A DNA stretch of 64,000 nt from Sphingobacteriales bacterium (GCA_004144175.1 SEFT01000014.1:40821-104820); one strand, 5' to 3'. Numbered from the stretch's first letter, positions 56,399 through 64,000 are shown. Translations and numbers: made by a program. Notes: generated by a model from the letters alone, not told the origin.

Positions 56399-58456
56399 AT
56401 GAGAAAATGCCTACTATTTGTAGCACTGTTGCTGGTGTCACAGATCAATGAACTTAGGGCCCAATTTCTGTTTGACGCACCTGATACGGTCTGCGCTAAA
56501 CAGCCGATAAAGCTCAAGAGCAACCTCCCGCAAGCTATGTCGCATTATTGGGGGTTTTGCTCAGGGTACATGTTTGACGCACCCAAGGGTGAAAGCCTGA
56601 ACGGCAGCCTCGACGGGCCTTCTGCTATAGAGGTAGCAAAGGACGGAGATAAGTACTATGCTTTCATTGCTAACAGCCGCACAAACAGCTTTGTACGTTA
56701 CGACTTTGGTACAGACTTGTCTAACGATAATCCGGTCATTACGGATTTCGGTAGCATGGGTGGTGCACTGCCTGAGCAAATAGGGGCCATATATGTGGTG
56801 AAAGACGAGGCCAAGGGTAATTGGCACGTATTCGTAGGCGGGGGAGGTGGCGTTGGCAACTCAGCGCTTGCCCGTATCGACTTTGGTAAGCGCCTCGACA
56901 GCGTGCCTAATATTGTGAATTTCGGTAATCTTCAAGGGCTTATGGCTGGTCCAAGGGGTATCTTCATAGCTAAGGAAGATGACAAATGGTATGGGTTCTT
57001 TGTAAACTATCATGAGGCATATAATAACCTGGTGAAAATGGAGTTTGACACAAGCATCTCATTAACGCCAACACTTACCGATTTGGGTTGTTTTAGAGAT
57101 CCAGCAACTATGACGTGTGAAATGATTACCCCTACTGACCTTGCGGCAATGAAGCATGCAGATGGTGAATGGGTATTTTACATCACCAACGAAAGAAACG
57201 GTTATCTCTCGTTTTTATTTGTAGGCAAATCTCTGGCTGCAGCAACCGGTACTAGCATTGTATATAAAGAAGCAGGTAATCCCGGCGGGGCACTTGTCAA
57301 TCCGTCTTCCATCTCTATTATTAAAGATTGCGACAGTTTACACTTATTTATTACAAACAGGACCAGCCACGACTTTTTGAGGCTGGATCTGGACAACCCG
57401 CGCGGTTTTAGCAAGACGCCTGTTAGCTTCAGCAATGTTAATGGTACAATACTGGTACCTGAAGGTATCTCTCGCCTGATACGCGATAGAGACAATATAT
57501 ACGCTTTCGTTGCCAACTTTGGCGATGCCACAGTTTCAAGAATAGCATGGCAGCAGTGCGACGACGCAAATATCAGGTATTCGACTACCTGGAGACCTCC
57601 GACTTACCGTTACGATTCTGTTGGTCTTTACAACGTATACTATGCTGTAAATGAAGGAATGCCTGATATGCAAACGCAATGCAGGCAAATCACGGTATTG
57701 CCTATACCATCTATTATTGTAAGCAATGATACTACTATATGCCAGGGCGATACGGTAGGACTTACGGTATATTCTGCAACCGCACTAAGTACAACATGGA
57801 TGCCTAACTATAACCTCTCTAATGTGGTAGAGGCGCGCGTAAGAGCTTGGCCGGAGTATACACAGCAGTATCGCATCACATTGCCTTATGCAAATGGTTG
57901 TGTGGTAGATACTCCAATAAACATTCGTGTGCATAAGATACAGGCCGATGCGGGCCCTAACCGCACATTGAGAGATGGGGCAGGTACTTTGTTAGGTGGT
58001 CCGCTTACAAGCCTTGGCTCGCAATACAGCTACAGATGGTATCCAAATCAGTATATCGATAACCCGATTGCTTTGAATCCGCGTGCTAAGCCTCCATATG
58101 ATTACACATACTATCTGGAATTGACAGATATCAACGGTTGTAAGTCGACAGATACGGTAATGGTTTATGTATCCTGCGAAGGACTAAATCTTCCCAATGC
58201 ATTTGTGCCTAATAGTACGAATTTGACAACAGCGCGCTTTGGGGTAGCTAATACAAACATTGCAAAACTCAACTATTTCAAAATTTTCGACCGTTGGGGC
58301 AAAGAGGTATTTACTTCTACCGACCCGGTTAAACAATGGGATGGCACTGTAAATGGCCAGCCGGCTGCAATGGGCGTGTACGTGTGGGAGGCAGATGGCT
58401 TCTGTATCTCGGGCAACAGGCTTCAGTCGAAAGGAAACGTAACACTTTTACGATAA
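56399..58456 (+). CDS. T9SS type B secreted protein (gliding-motility-type C-terminal domain)
   Basis: The ATG at 56399 gives 685 residues with a signal peptide (MRKCLLFVALLLV...LRAQ). The first 400 residues have a repeated pattern of 'DNDKYYAFIANSRTNSFVRYDFG' style blocks (FGNLQGL, FVNYHEAYNNLVKMEF) typical of a beta-propeller. Ig/PKD-like segments follow, and the type B sorting domain closes the protein (LPNAFVPNSTN, YFKIFDRWGKEVFTS, DGTVNGQPAAMGVYVWE, KGNVTLLR). It is exported to the surface by the T9SS. Confidence 0.85.
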   Translation: MRKCLLFVALLLVSQINELRAQFLFDAPDTVCAKQPIKLKSNLPQAMSHYWGFCSGYMFDAPKGESLNGSLDGPSAIEVAKDGDKYYAFIANSRTNSFVRYDFGTDLSNDNPVITDFGSMGGALPEQIGAIYVVKDEAKGNWHVFVGGGGGVGNSALARIDFGKRLDSVPNIVNFGNLQGLMAGPRGIFIAKEDDKWYGFFVNYHEAYNNLVKMEFDTSISLTPTLTDLGCFRDPATMTCEMITPTDLAAMKHADGEWVFYITNERNGYLSFLFVGKSLAAATGTSIVYKEAGNPGGALVNPSSISIIKDCDSLHLFITNRTSHDFLRLDLDNPRGFSKTPVSFSNVNGTILVPEGISRLIRDRDNIYAFVANFGDATVSRIAWQQCDDANIRYSTTWRPPTYRYDSVGLYNVYYAVNEGMPDMQTQCRQITVLPIPSIIVSNDTTICQGDTVGLTVYSATALSTTWMPNYNLSNVVEARVRAWPEYTQQYRITLPYANGCVVDTPINIRVHKIQADAGPNRTLRDGAGTLLGGPLTSLGSQYSYRWYPNQYIDNPIALNPRAKPPYDYTYYLELTDINGCKSTDTVMVYVSCEGLNLPNAFVPNSTNLTTARFGVANTNIAKLNYFKIFDRWGKEVFTSTDPVKQWDGTVNGQPAAMGVYVWEADGFCISGNRLQSKGNVTLLR

Positions 58457-58473
58457 AAATTTTAGAATATAAG

Positions 58474-58504
58474 AATAGCCGCCATGTAAAGGGCGGCTAT
58501 TTTG
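58474..58504 (+). terminator. Terminator after the type B gene
   Basis: A 10-base stem (AATAGCCGCC) with an eight-base loop is followed by TTTTGTT. Confidence 0.8.
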
Positions 58505-58530
58505 TTATAGGCAAACATGATTGATATTGT

Positions 58531-58562
58531 TTTGTACGTGTGGCTAATATGGGCGAAATTTG
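58531..58562 (+). promoter_or_regulatory. Promoter of the ahpC-like gene
   Basis: TTTG at 58531-58534 and GAAATTTG at 58555-58562 (one mismatch to TAnnTTTG) are 20 bases apart. The start codon is 37 bases downstream. Confidence 0.6.
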
Positions 58563-58598
58563 CATCGATTTAGATAAAAACATAACAAATACAACAAA

Positions 58599-59159
58599 AT
58601 GTCAAGCTTCGTTACAGTAGGTCAAAAATTTCCTGAATTCAGGAAAAAATCTGTGGTATCTCTGGAAAAAGGAAAAGAGTTTCAAGAGATCGGAAATGAT
58701 AATATTAACGGTAAATGGGCTGTAATGTTCTGGTGGCCTAAAGACTTCACATTTGTGTGCCCTACCGAAATAGCTGAATTCAATAAGAGCTTCTCAGACT
58801 TTACAGATCGCGATACTGTATTGCTGGGTGCTTCTACCGACAGCGAATTTGTACACCTGGCATGGCGTAAAGACCATAATGACCTGAAAGACCTGCGTTT
58901 TCCGATGATCGCAGATACATCAAAGTCACTTGCTGAAGAACTAGGTATCCTGGAGCAGAATGAAAAGATCGCTTACCGCGCTACATATATCATTGATCCG
59001 GAAGGTATTGTTCGTTGGGTGAACATCAACGACCTGAGTGTAGGCCGTAACGTAGGCGAGGTATTGCGTGTATTGGATGCCCTGCAAACAGATGAGCTTT
59101 GCCCTTGCAACTGGAACAAAGGTGAGCAAACACTCACCAGCCAAATGGAAATGGCGTAA
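58599..59159 (+). CDS. ahpC: AhpC-type peroxiredoxin
   Basis: The 186-residue enzyme has peroxidatic Cys54 in DFTFVCPTEIAEF and a C-terminal CPC pair, Cys168 and Cys170 (DELCPCNWNKG), matching the resolving Cys174/Cys176 layout of mycobacterial AhpC rather than the AhpF-dependent type. It reduces peroxides and alkyl hydroperoxides. The next gene encodes the AhpD partner. An intergenic terminator separates them, so ahpD is likely made in smaller amounts. Confidence 0.92.
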   Translation: MSSFVTVGQKFPEFRKKSVVSLEKGKEFQEIGNDNINGKWAVMFWWPKDFTFVCPTEIAEFNKSFSDFTDRDTVLLGASTDSEFVHLAWRKDHNDLKDLRFPMIADTSKSLAEELGILEQNEKIAYRATYIIDPEGIVRWVNINDLSVGRNVGEVLRVLDALQTDELCPCNWNKGEQTLTSQMEMA

Positions 59160-59178
59160 TAGCTAAATGAATTTTATG

Positions 59179-59212
59179 AAATCCACTCCTTAGTCTGGGG
59201 TGGATTTTTTTT
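59179..59212 (+). terminator. Terminator or attenuator between ahpC and ahpD
   Basis: A stem of about 11 bases (AAATCCACTCC with one G-T pair) is followed by a run of eight T, 18 bases before the ahpD start. ahpD needs read-through or a promoter of its own. Confidence 0.75.
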
Positions 59213-59229
59213 AAACTATAAGAATAGAT

Positions 59230-59817
59230 ATGAGTACGATTCAGAATGAAACAGTTACAAACTTGTTTAATGACCTGGGAATAGATGTGTCGCATGTGAG
59301 CATACCAATGCAAGCCTTAATGGCTGCCGATAGCCGGTTCATTAAAGACCTGAAATTAAACGTATCAGGCGTGTTGGGCAGCTCTAACTTCAACCGTAAG
59401 GAGACATTGCTGTTGGCGCTTTCTGTTGCAGCCAATCAAAAACACGATCTGCTGATGGCCGCATTTGAAGGACAAGCGAAGAAAGAAGGTGCAACTGAAA
59501 CGGAAATAGCAGAAGTATATGCTTGTACCGCCCTGATGAATACAAATAATGTATTCTACCGCTTCCGCCACTATATGGAAGGCGTAGAATATTACAATAA
59601 TCAGCCTGCAGGGTTAAGGATGAGTAGTATGATGAATCCTGCACTTGGGAAGGAATTCTTTGAGCTGATGAGCCTTGCGGTATCAGCGCTTAACGGTTGC
59701 GAAAAGTGTGTAGTATCGCATGAAAACTCCGTAAAGCAACACGGTGCCAGCGAGCAGCGTATTTACGATGCTATCCGCCTGGCTTCGGTGATCAAAAGCC
59801 TATGTGTCGTTCTTTAA
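59230..59817 (+). CDS. ahpD: AhpD-like alkylhydroperoxidase (carboxymuconolactone decarboxylase family)
   Basis: The 195-residue all-helical protein has the active site CEKCVVSH: Cys157, Cys160 and His164, matching Cys130, Cys133 and His137 of mycobacterial AhpD. In that system AhpD passes electrons from lipoamide (via SucB and Lpd) to AhpC. The gene order ahpC-ahpD supports the same use here. It ends at a very strong hairpin. Confidence 0.88.
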   Translation: MSTIQNETVTNLFNDLGIDVSHVSIPMQALMAADSRFIKDLKLNVSGVLGSSNFNRKETLLLALSVAANQKHDLLMAAFEGQAKKEGATETEIAEVYACTALMNTNNVFYRFRHYMEGVEYYNNQPAGLRMSSMMNPALGKEFFELMSLAVSALNGCEKCVVSHENSVKQHGASEQRIYDAIRLASVIKSLCVVL

Positions 59818-59829
59818 TATTGATTTGAA

Positions 59830-59872
59830 ATAAAAGAACAGGAGCGGGTAATTCCCGCTCCTGTTCTTTTAT
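59830..59872. terminator. Strong bidirectional terminator
   Basis: A perfect 19-base stem (ATAAAAGAACAGGAGCGGG) with a five-base loop and flanking T/A tracts lies between ahpD and a converging kinase gene. Confidence 0.92.
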
Positions 59873-59873
59873 A

Positions 59874-61139
59874 CTAAACTATGGGCAGCAGTATAGTAAA
59901 CGTACTGCCTTTTCCAAACGTACTTTCTACTTTCACCTTTCCGCCATGTGCTTCGGTAATGGCTTTTACATAGCTGAGGCCAAGTCCGAAGCCTTTTACA
60001 TTGTGTATGTTGCCGGTATGGGCTCGGTAGAATTTCTCGAACACTCTCGATTGTGTTTCTTTATTCATACCTATACCGTTGTCTTTTACTTTTATGGCTA
60101 GCATATTGTTCGAGGTAGAAGTTTCAACCTGGATCACCGGCTTATCTTTCGAGTACTTTATAGCGTTATCCAGTAGGTTGAAGATGATATTGGAGAAGTG
60201 AACATCATCCGCATCTATCATATATTGCTTAGCCCCCAGTTTCAGGTTCAGTGTGCCTTGTTTTTCTTCTATCTGAAGGGCAAGGTTGTCTGCTACCTTA
60301 TCTATTACCTCATGTGCATTGATGCGTTGCAGGTTCAGTTTTATATCCTGCCGCTCAATACGGGCCGATTGTAAGATCTTTTCTACCTGCTTATTCATCC
60401 TCTTATTCTCGTCCTTTATCATACCGCTGTAGTAGCGGATCTTCTCCGTGTCGTGTATTACTTTCTCGTTTGTAAGGGCATCAATAGCCAGCGATATGGT
60501 CGCAAGCGGGGTTTTAAGCTCATGGGTCATATTGTTGATGAAGTCTGACTTTATCTCTGAAAGCTTCTTTTGCGTGAACATGGTGCGTATGGTGAGCGCA
60601 AAAGCTGAAATGATGATGGTAGTAAACAGAACGGATGCTCCGATCATCCAGCCCATGCTATTAAGTATGTAATTCTTGTCCTCTCTAATATAGAGATGAA
60701 GCGTCTCTACATAATAGCCATTCTCGGGGGTCAGCGGAATATCGGTAGAAGAGCCGAGTTCATTTGGCGAAAAGCCTGCCGATGCAGCAATTGGTATCTG
60801 GAATATGTTTGTAACAGAATATTCAAATGGTTCTTTTATATTGTACTTGGTAAATGCCTTATCAATTGACTGCCTTACATCTTCGCCGGTAAGCAATTGA
60901 GATGTAAAGCTCTGAAGCACATAGTATCTGGTTTCCTCGTTTGCATTTATATAGCCGTTCTTGATCAAAAACAGATTATGGATAGACCTTTTGATCTCGC
61001 TAGTGGCATTGGCCAAAGCCTCTATCCGCTGGTTTCGTTTCAGCGATATGGCATTGTCGATCCACGACATCTGGATGAAGATGATGCCTATTACCGACAG
61101 GGTGATAAGGACTACTATTAAAGGGAAAACTTTTCTCAT
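59874..61139 (-). CDS. Membrane sensor histidine kinase
   Basis: The 421-residue kinase has two membrane helices (5-24 and about 163-184) around a periplasmic domain of 135 residues, a HisKA domain with His206 (NNMTHELKTPLATISLAIDAL) and an ATPase domain (NIIFNLLDNAIKYS, VKDNGIGM, GFGLGLSYVKAI). Genes of this type are normally next to an OmpR-family regulator, which is missing here: on one side lies ahpD, on the other the integrated element. A direct repeat upstream (61192-61213) has the spacing of an OmpR-type site. Confidence 0.93.
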   Translation of the reverse strand: MRKVFPLIVVLITLSVIGIIFIQMSWIDNAISLKRNQRIEALANATSEIKRSIHNLFLIKNGYINANEETRYYVLQSFTSQLLTGEDVRQSIDKAFTKYNIKEPFEYSVTNIFQIPIAASAGFSPNELGSSTDIPLTPENGYYVETLHLYIREDKNYILNSMGWMIGASVLFTTIIISAFALTIRTMFTQKKLSEIKSDFINNMTHELKTPLATISLAIDALTNEKVIHDTEKIRYYSGMIKDENKRMNKQVEKILQSARIERQDIKLNLQRINAHEVIDKVADNLALQIEEKQGTLNLKLGAKQYMIDADDVHFSNIIFNLLDNAIKYSKDKPVIQVETSTSNNMLAIKVKDNGIGMNKETQSRVFEKFYRAHTGNIHNVKGFGLGLSYVKAITEAHGGKVKVESTFGKGSTFTILLPIV

Positions 61140-61146
61140 GCAAGAG

Positions 61147-61154
61147 CAAATTTA
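61147..61154 (-). promoter_or_regulatory. -7 box of the histidine kinase gene
   Basis: TAAATTTG on the minus strand lies seven bases ahead of the ATG. No -33 element is seen at the proper distance, which fits activator-dependent transcription. Confidence 0.45.
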
Positions 61155-61191
61155 ATCATGCAAACCAATCATCTTAAATTTAATGCCGATG

Positions 61192-61213
61192 CTTTAACGC
61201 AGCTTTAACGGCG
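61192..61213. repeat. 11-base direct repeat, possible OmpR-type regulator site
   Basis: Two copies of CTTTAACG start exactly 11 bases apart (61192 and 61203), the period at which OmpR/PhoB regulators bind as dimers. The repeat lies about 38 bases upstream of the kinase -7 box. Confidence 0.5.
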
Positions 61214-61357
61214 GGCGCAGGAAACAACAACTTTTAATATAAATCTTTTCGGAAACACCTACCAAATCAACGGTTTCAATATGTTAGCTTAGTAACCAAC
61301 TACGCGGAATCATGTAACATTCTACATAACTTAGTCATAGTTTTAGACATAAAGATT

Positions 61358-62608
61358 ATGGCTGCAAAGAAAGAAAAAGAGCGTGTGCGGTTCTCGTTGG
61401 AGAAGGACAAATATATATACATTTCCTATTACGCAGATGATAAAAGGGTGCGCGGGAGTATTGGCGAAGCGGTTGATAAGACGCAGTTTGAAAAAGGGGA
61501 AGATGAGTTGCCAAAGAAAGTGCGGACAAAGATGAATCGTATACGCCTGGCTATAAATGAATATGAAGAACGGTGCCGAATAGCGAACAAGGAAGTATAT
61601 AAATCGGATATCGAAACGATCATACAGGAATGTGGCGTAAGCATTAAAGAGCGCGCAAAGAGTAAAGAGATAGTGAAAGATGCATTTCGTACCTATGCAG
61701 GCATGATAAAGTCGGGTGCCATATTGAACCGCGGTAAGCCGTTTAAAGAGTCTACTAGCAAGCACCTGGCCGCATTGCAGGCAATACTCGACGTAGTACC
61801 ATTCGGGCAAAAGCGCATAGATGATCTAAGGTGGACAGACTTTGCGGCATTGCATCAATACTTTTTAGAGACAAAGCACGAGAACGATGTAAACAACCCA
61901 CAGGGGTATAAGCAAAACACATTCTCCACGTACAATTCTTATATCATTACCTTCCTGCGGAGAACTGCAAAAAGCGATACCGGTTTGGGGTGGCATAATA
62001 ACCGGATATATGAAAGGTCAGATCTGAGAGTGCCGCCTGAAGATATTGATACGCATATATACCTTACCCCTGAAGAAATAGAGAAGCTATACAATACGCA
62101 GGTAAACCCGCTGGCTCGTGAGACGCTGGATGCCTTTTGTTTTGGTTGCTGCGTAGGTTTGCGCCATTCGGACATAAGAGCCGGGCTAACGGAGATAATA
62201 AACTACACCGTACACAAGACCACGCAGAAGGGCGGTAACGCTGTGATTATACCGCTCAATAGGCTTGCCAGGGAGATATACGACAAGTACGGCCGTATCC
62301 CGAAAATAGGGCTAAAGCCGGTCAATACATTGCAAGGCATAGCACAGAAAGCAGGGTTAGATTACAAGTGTCTCTATTCACATACGGAAAGCGGCAAAAA
62401 GGTGGCTGGATACTTCCCGAAGTATGAATTGATAGGCACGCACACTATGCGCCGGAGCTTTGCCACCAATGCTTTTAAAGCAGGTGTCCCCGCTATATCC
62501 ATTATGAAGATTACCGGGCATAAAACGGAATCATCTTTTATGAAGTACATCAGGATCAGTAACGAAGAAAATGCAGAGCTAATGAGGCATCATGAGTTTT
62601 TTAAGTGA
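61358..62608 (+). CDS. Tyrosine site-specific integrase
   Basis: The 416-residue recombinase has an N-terminal arm-type DNA-binding region, a SAM-like core (about 105-205) and a complete catalytic domain: Arg269 (VGLRHSD), Lys291 (TTQKGG), His362 and Arg365 (THTMRRSF), His388 (ITGHK) and nucleophile Tyr397 (FMKYIRIS). All active residues are present, so it should be able to integrate and excise the element. The gene ends at a terminator just ahead of the next promoter. Confidence 0.95.
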   Translation: MAAKKEKERVRFSLEKDKYIYISYYADDKRVRGSIGEAVDKTQFEKGEDELPKKVRTKMNRIRLAINEYEERCRIANKEVYKSDIETIIQECGVSIKERAKSKEIVKDAFRTYAGMIKSGAILNRGKPFKESTSKHLAALQAILDVVPFGQKRIDDLRWTDFAALHQYFLETKHENDVNNPQGYKQNTFSTYNSYIITFLRRTAKSDTGLGWHNNRIYERSDLRVPPEDIDTHIYLTPEEIEKLYNTQVNPLARETLDAFCFGCCVGLRHSDIRAGLTEIINYTVHKTTQKGGNAVIIPLNRLAREIYDKYGRIPKIGLKPVNTLQGIAQKAGLDYKCLYSHTESGKKVAGYFPKYELIGTHTMRRSFATNAFKAGVPAISIMKITGHKTESSFMKYIRISNEENAELMRHHEFFK

Positions 62609-62617
62609 TCAATAATT

Positions 62618-62647
62618 GGCCTTCTTTTTGAAGGCTATTATTTTATA
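62618..62647 (+). terminator. Terminator of the integrase gene
   Basis: A six-base stem (GCCTTC/GAAGGC) with a TTTTT loop is followed by a T-rich TATTATTTTAT stretch. It overlaps the -33 element of the next promoter. Confidence 0.6.
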
Positions 62648-62658
62648 CACTAACTTTG
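62627..62658 (+). promoter_or_regulatory. Promoter of the small ORF at 62678
   Basis: TTTG at 62627-62630 and TAACTTTG at 62651-62658 are 20 bases apart; the ATG is 19 bases further on. Confidence 0.75.
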
Positions 62659-62677
62659 AAATAGAAAGTACTTTGTT

Positions 62678-62890
62678 ATGAATAATAATGCATCAGAAAG
62701 AGAAGCGCTTGAAAAGTTTTTAGAAGACATGGGTAAAGACCCTTACACAATAGTGGGACTGACAGAAGAACAAGCCAAGTCTATCAATTGGGCTGGAGAA
62801 AATCTTTTTGAAAGATGCGCCGCTCTAGCACGTAAATCTTGTAACGGTCGCGAACAACAAAGCCTAAGCCTACCAAAGGGTGAGGCTTAG
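62678..62890 (+). CDS. Small hydrophilic element-encoded protein
   Basis: The 70-residue product (EREALEKFLEDMGKDPYTIVGLTEEQAKSINW) is acidic at the N-terminal side and basic at the end. It has no signal peptide. Its good promoter supports real expression. The last 107 bases overlap the end of a gene on the other strand, so the two transcripts would be antisense over that stretch. No family is recognised. Confidence 0.6.
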   Translation: MNNNASEREALEKFLEDMGKDPYTIVGLTEEQAKSINWAGENLFERCAALARKSCNGREQQSLSLPKGEA

Positions 62891-63161
62891 CGTCTATGTT
62901 CTCAAATTCCATTAGTAATTGCTTGTTCTTATTAGCGTCAACAATCTCCTGAGGCGATTTGCCCAAATCTGCTGCTAAACGGTCTAGGTCAAAAGCAACA
63001 GCATAGCGCCCTTCAACTTCGAACATGAAATGGATATCGCCCTTAGTAGTTTGCAGAGATTCAAGATTCCAAACGATAGCCACATAAGGATAGCAGACCC
63101 AATACCCATCTGCTAAATTCATTGGCAGGCGTTCACCCTGCTTTTCATATGGTTGTTTCAT
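62784..63161 (-). CDS. Hypothetical protein downstream of the repressor
   Basis: The ATG at 63161 lies 4 bases from the repressor stop, so both are likely one transcript. The 125-residue product (MNLADGYWVCYPYVAIVWNLESLQ, FMFEVEGRYAVAFDLDRLAADLGK, PHPLVGLGFVVRDRYKIYVLERR) looks like a compact alpha/beta protein with no signal peptide. It may be an accessory factor of the element. No family is recognised. Confidence 0.6.
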   Translation of the reverse strand: MKQPYEKQGERLPMNLADGYWVCYPYVAIVWNLESLQTTKGDIHFMFEVEGRYAVAFDLDRLAADLGKSPQEIVDANKNKQLLMEFENIDAKPHPLVGLGFVVRDRYKIYVLERRIFQKDFLQPN

Positions 63162-63165
63162 ATAG

Positions 63166-63903
63166 TTATATTGTCTCCGGGGGCGCATCCCTTTTAATGG
63201 TAATCTCAAACCGCTTTGGCGGTGCCATATTCCAGTCTATTTTCCTTTCTACTTCCCATAGTTCTCTTATCTCTGACGGATCGAGCGTAAACTGTGGATA
63301 CACATCTTCATTGTCGCTGATGCATACAAAGTAATATCTATCAGGGTGCGCTTCGTATTTTTCTCTCTTCAAGCGCTTTATCATTATGCGGGTATCGGTC
63401 ACAATAACATGCACGAAGAAATCAAAGGTTTGGTGCCAGTACTCCGGCTCTATCTTCTTTGCTATCACCCACATGCCATCAGATAGCCCCTCTGGCCTAT
63501 TCACCTTGTTGTAAACCTCCATACTATCGCCGCTCACTTGGAACAAACGATAGTTAGGTCCATAGTAGGGCATACCTGGCATGTCGAATGTCTGCAAGTC
63601 TTCGATAAACACAGGATCAAGAAAATGCTGTATATAACCAGCCTGTGCCGCTACTGGGACAGCCCGTAAGCCTCGCGGCATATCTCCAAATGCACGCTTA
63701 CGCCGTAAGTCGTCGCCCGTTTCAGCTTGAAAAAGATCGATGTCCAGCCGTGACTTTACATTTTGTAAAGTATCATTGTCAAATTCCGTTTTACCAAAGA
63801 GCACATATAGAGTAGTTCTACTCATTCCCATCTTCTTAGCCGCTTCTTCGGCAGTTATTCCCTTGCCTTTAATGGCCAGTCGCAGCTTTTCGCCTTGTGA
63901 CAT
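63166..63903 (-). CDS. HTH repressor with S24 (LexA/CI-like) peptidase domain
   Basis: The ATG at 63903 gives 245 residues. The N-terminus has a helix-turn-helix (LAIKGKGITAEEAAKKMGMSRTTLYVLFGK). An Ala88-Gly89 pair (VPVAAQAGY) is a plausible self-cleavage bond. The S24 domain has Ser127 in VSGDSM and Lys176 in IMIKRLKR as catalytic dyad. It should keep the element silent until DNA damage and RecA cause self-cleavage. Two copies of a palindrome lie near or in the gene and are likely its operators. Confidence 0.88.
   Translation of the reverse strand: MSQGEKLRLAIKGKGITAEEAAKKMGMSRTTLYVLFGKTEFDNDTLQNVKSRLDIDLFQAETGDDLRRKRAFGDMPRGLRAVPVAAQAGYIQHFLDPVFIEDLQTFDMPGMPYYGPNYRLFQVSGDSMEVYNKVNRPEGLSDGMWVIAKKIEPEYWHQTFDFFVHVIVTDTRIMIKRLKREKYEAHPDRYYFVCISDNEDVYPQFTLDPSEIRELWEVERKIDWNMAPPKRFEITIKRDAPPETI
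63754..63770. promoter_or_regulatory. Candidate operator inside the repressor gene
   Basis: CTTTACA, three bases, TGTAAAG: a perfect 7-3-7 inverted repeat. Its core matches the site at 63922-63936 at all 12 arm bases (TTTACA...TGTAAA). Confidence 0.55.
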
Positions 63904-63921
63904 TGTAATGAAAAATAAATG

Positions 63922-63936
63922 TTTACACTTTGTAAA
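63922..63936. promoter_or_regulatory. Candidate operator upstream of the repressor gene
   Basis: TTTACA, CTT, TGTAAA: a perfect 6-3-6 inverted repeat starting 19 bases before the repressor ATG, the place for autoregulation. Confidence 0.6.
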
Positions 63937-64000
63937 TAAAACACAAGAAACAAATCTATGCAAACAGATCAAAGCCAATCGGTCTGTTAGTATGTCTCAG

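Larger units (their letters stand above)
61140..64000. mobile_element. Left end of an integrated element (integrase to repressor)
   Basis: A tyrosine recombinase, a divergent repressor of the S24 family with operator sites, and unknown small genes form the usual start of a prophage or integrative element. The element runs past the right edge, so its type, right border and attachment site cannot be seen. No tRNA lies at the left side; the insertion appears to be in the intergenic space upstream of the histidine kinase. The left border is not exactly known. Confidence 0.65.

Noticed and set aside
61358..64000. Calling the right end a prophage
   Set aside because: Integrase plus S24 repressor fit a prophage, but no capsid, tail or replication gene is visible before the window ends, so only 'integrated element' is supported.

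Overview
The window looks like chromosomal DNA of a Bacteroidota bacterium, most likely of the Chitinophagaceae type (the family is inference). The evidence is type IX secretion (T9SS) sorting domains of both A and B type, a PorD/DUF4835 homologue, DUF4296 and 2TM-domain proteins, many short-signal lipoproteins, and promoters of the Bacteroidota form TTTG/TTGG-N19-20-TAnnTTTG. No rRNA, tRNA or CRISPR array was found. Most genes are housekeeping or envelope genes; only the right end (about 61.2-64 kb) looks acquired.

Layout. 0-3 kb: an outer-membrane transporter-like protein, an MbnP-family lipoprotein and two other lipoproteins, probably metal related, closed by a strong terminator. 3-9 kb: a FAD oxidoreductase fused to a Rieske domain, small lipoproteins, a stand-alone receiver protein, a tail-anchored J-domain protein and an orphan T9SS sorting tail. 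9-18.5 kb: glutaminyl cyclase, a TPR lipoprotein, a GAF histidine kinase, a DEAD-box RNA helicase, RlpA, a SET-domain protein, pterin carbinolamine dehydratase and an M14 peptidase. 19-21.2 kb: a protein with an ethylene-receptor-like copper-site membrane domain plus PAS plus a phosphoacceptor helix but no ATPase domain, facing a BLUF blue-light protein. 21.3-27.6 kb: uvrA, an acyl-CoA dehydrogenase, YceI and a second copy of an outer-membrane protein family. 27.7-32.1 kb: three ECF sigma factors, each with a membrane partner gene.

32.2-39.9 kb: coaBC-porD-DUF4296 in one overlapping operon, an aminotransferase, a TPR hybrid histidine kinase with HPt, and a receiver domain fused to a membrane helix. 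40-58.5 kb: two large paralogous T9SS-secreted beta-propeller (BNR/sortilin-like) proteins, secA, an RlmI-type methyltransferase, recN, a DPP11-like S46 peptidase and a type B T9SS protein. 58.6-61.1 kb: an AhpC/AhpD peroxide-reduction pair of the mycobacterial type and a histidine kinase without a linked regulator. 61.2-64 kb: the left end of an integrated element with a tyrosine integrase, a small promoter-driven ORF, a hypothetical gene, and an S24/HTH repressor with two copies of a palindromic operator.

No complete new system is proven here. The most unusual items are the ethylene-receptor-like protein lacking a kinase domain, the membrane-anchored receiver next to the TPR hybrid kinase, the free-standing T9SS sorting tail, the sigma-factor cluster and the repressor operator pair. 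Several genes (48.9, 61.1 and 10.3 kb) have a -7 promoter box so close to the start codon that their mRNAs would be almost leaderless.
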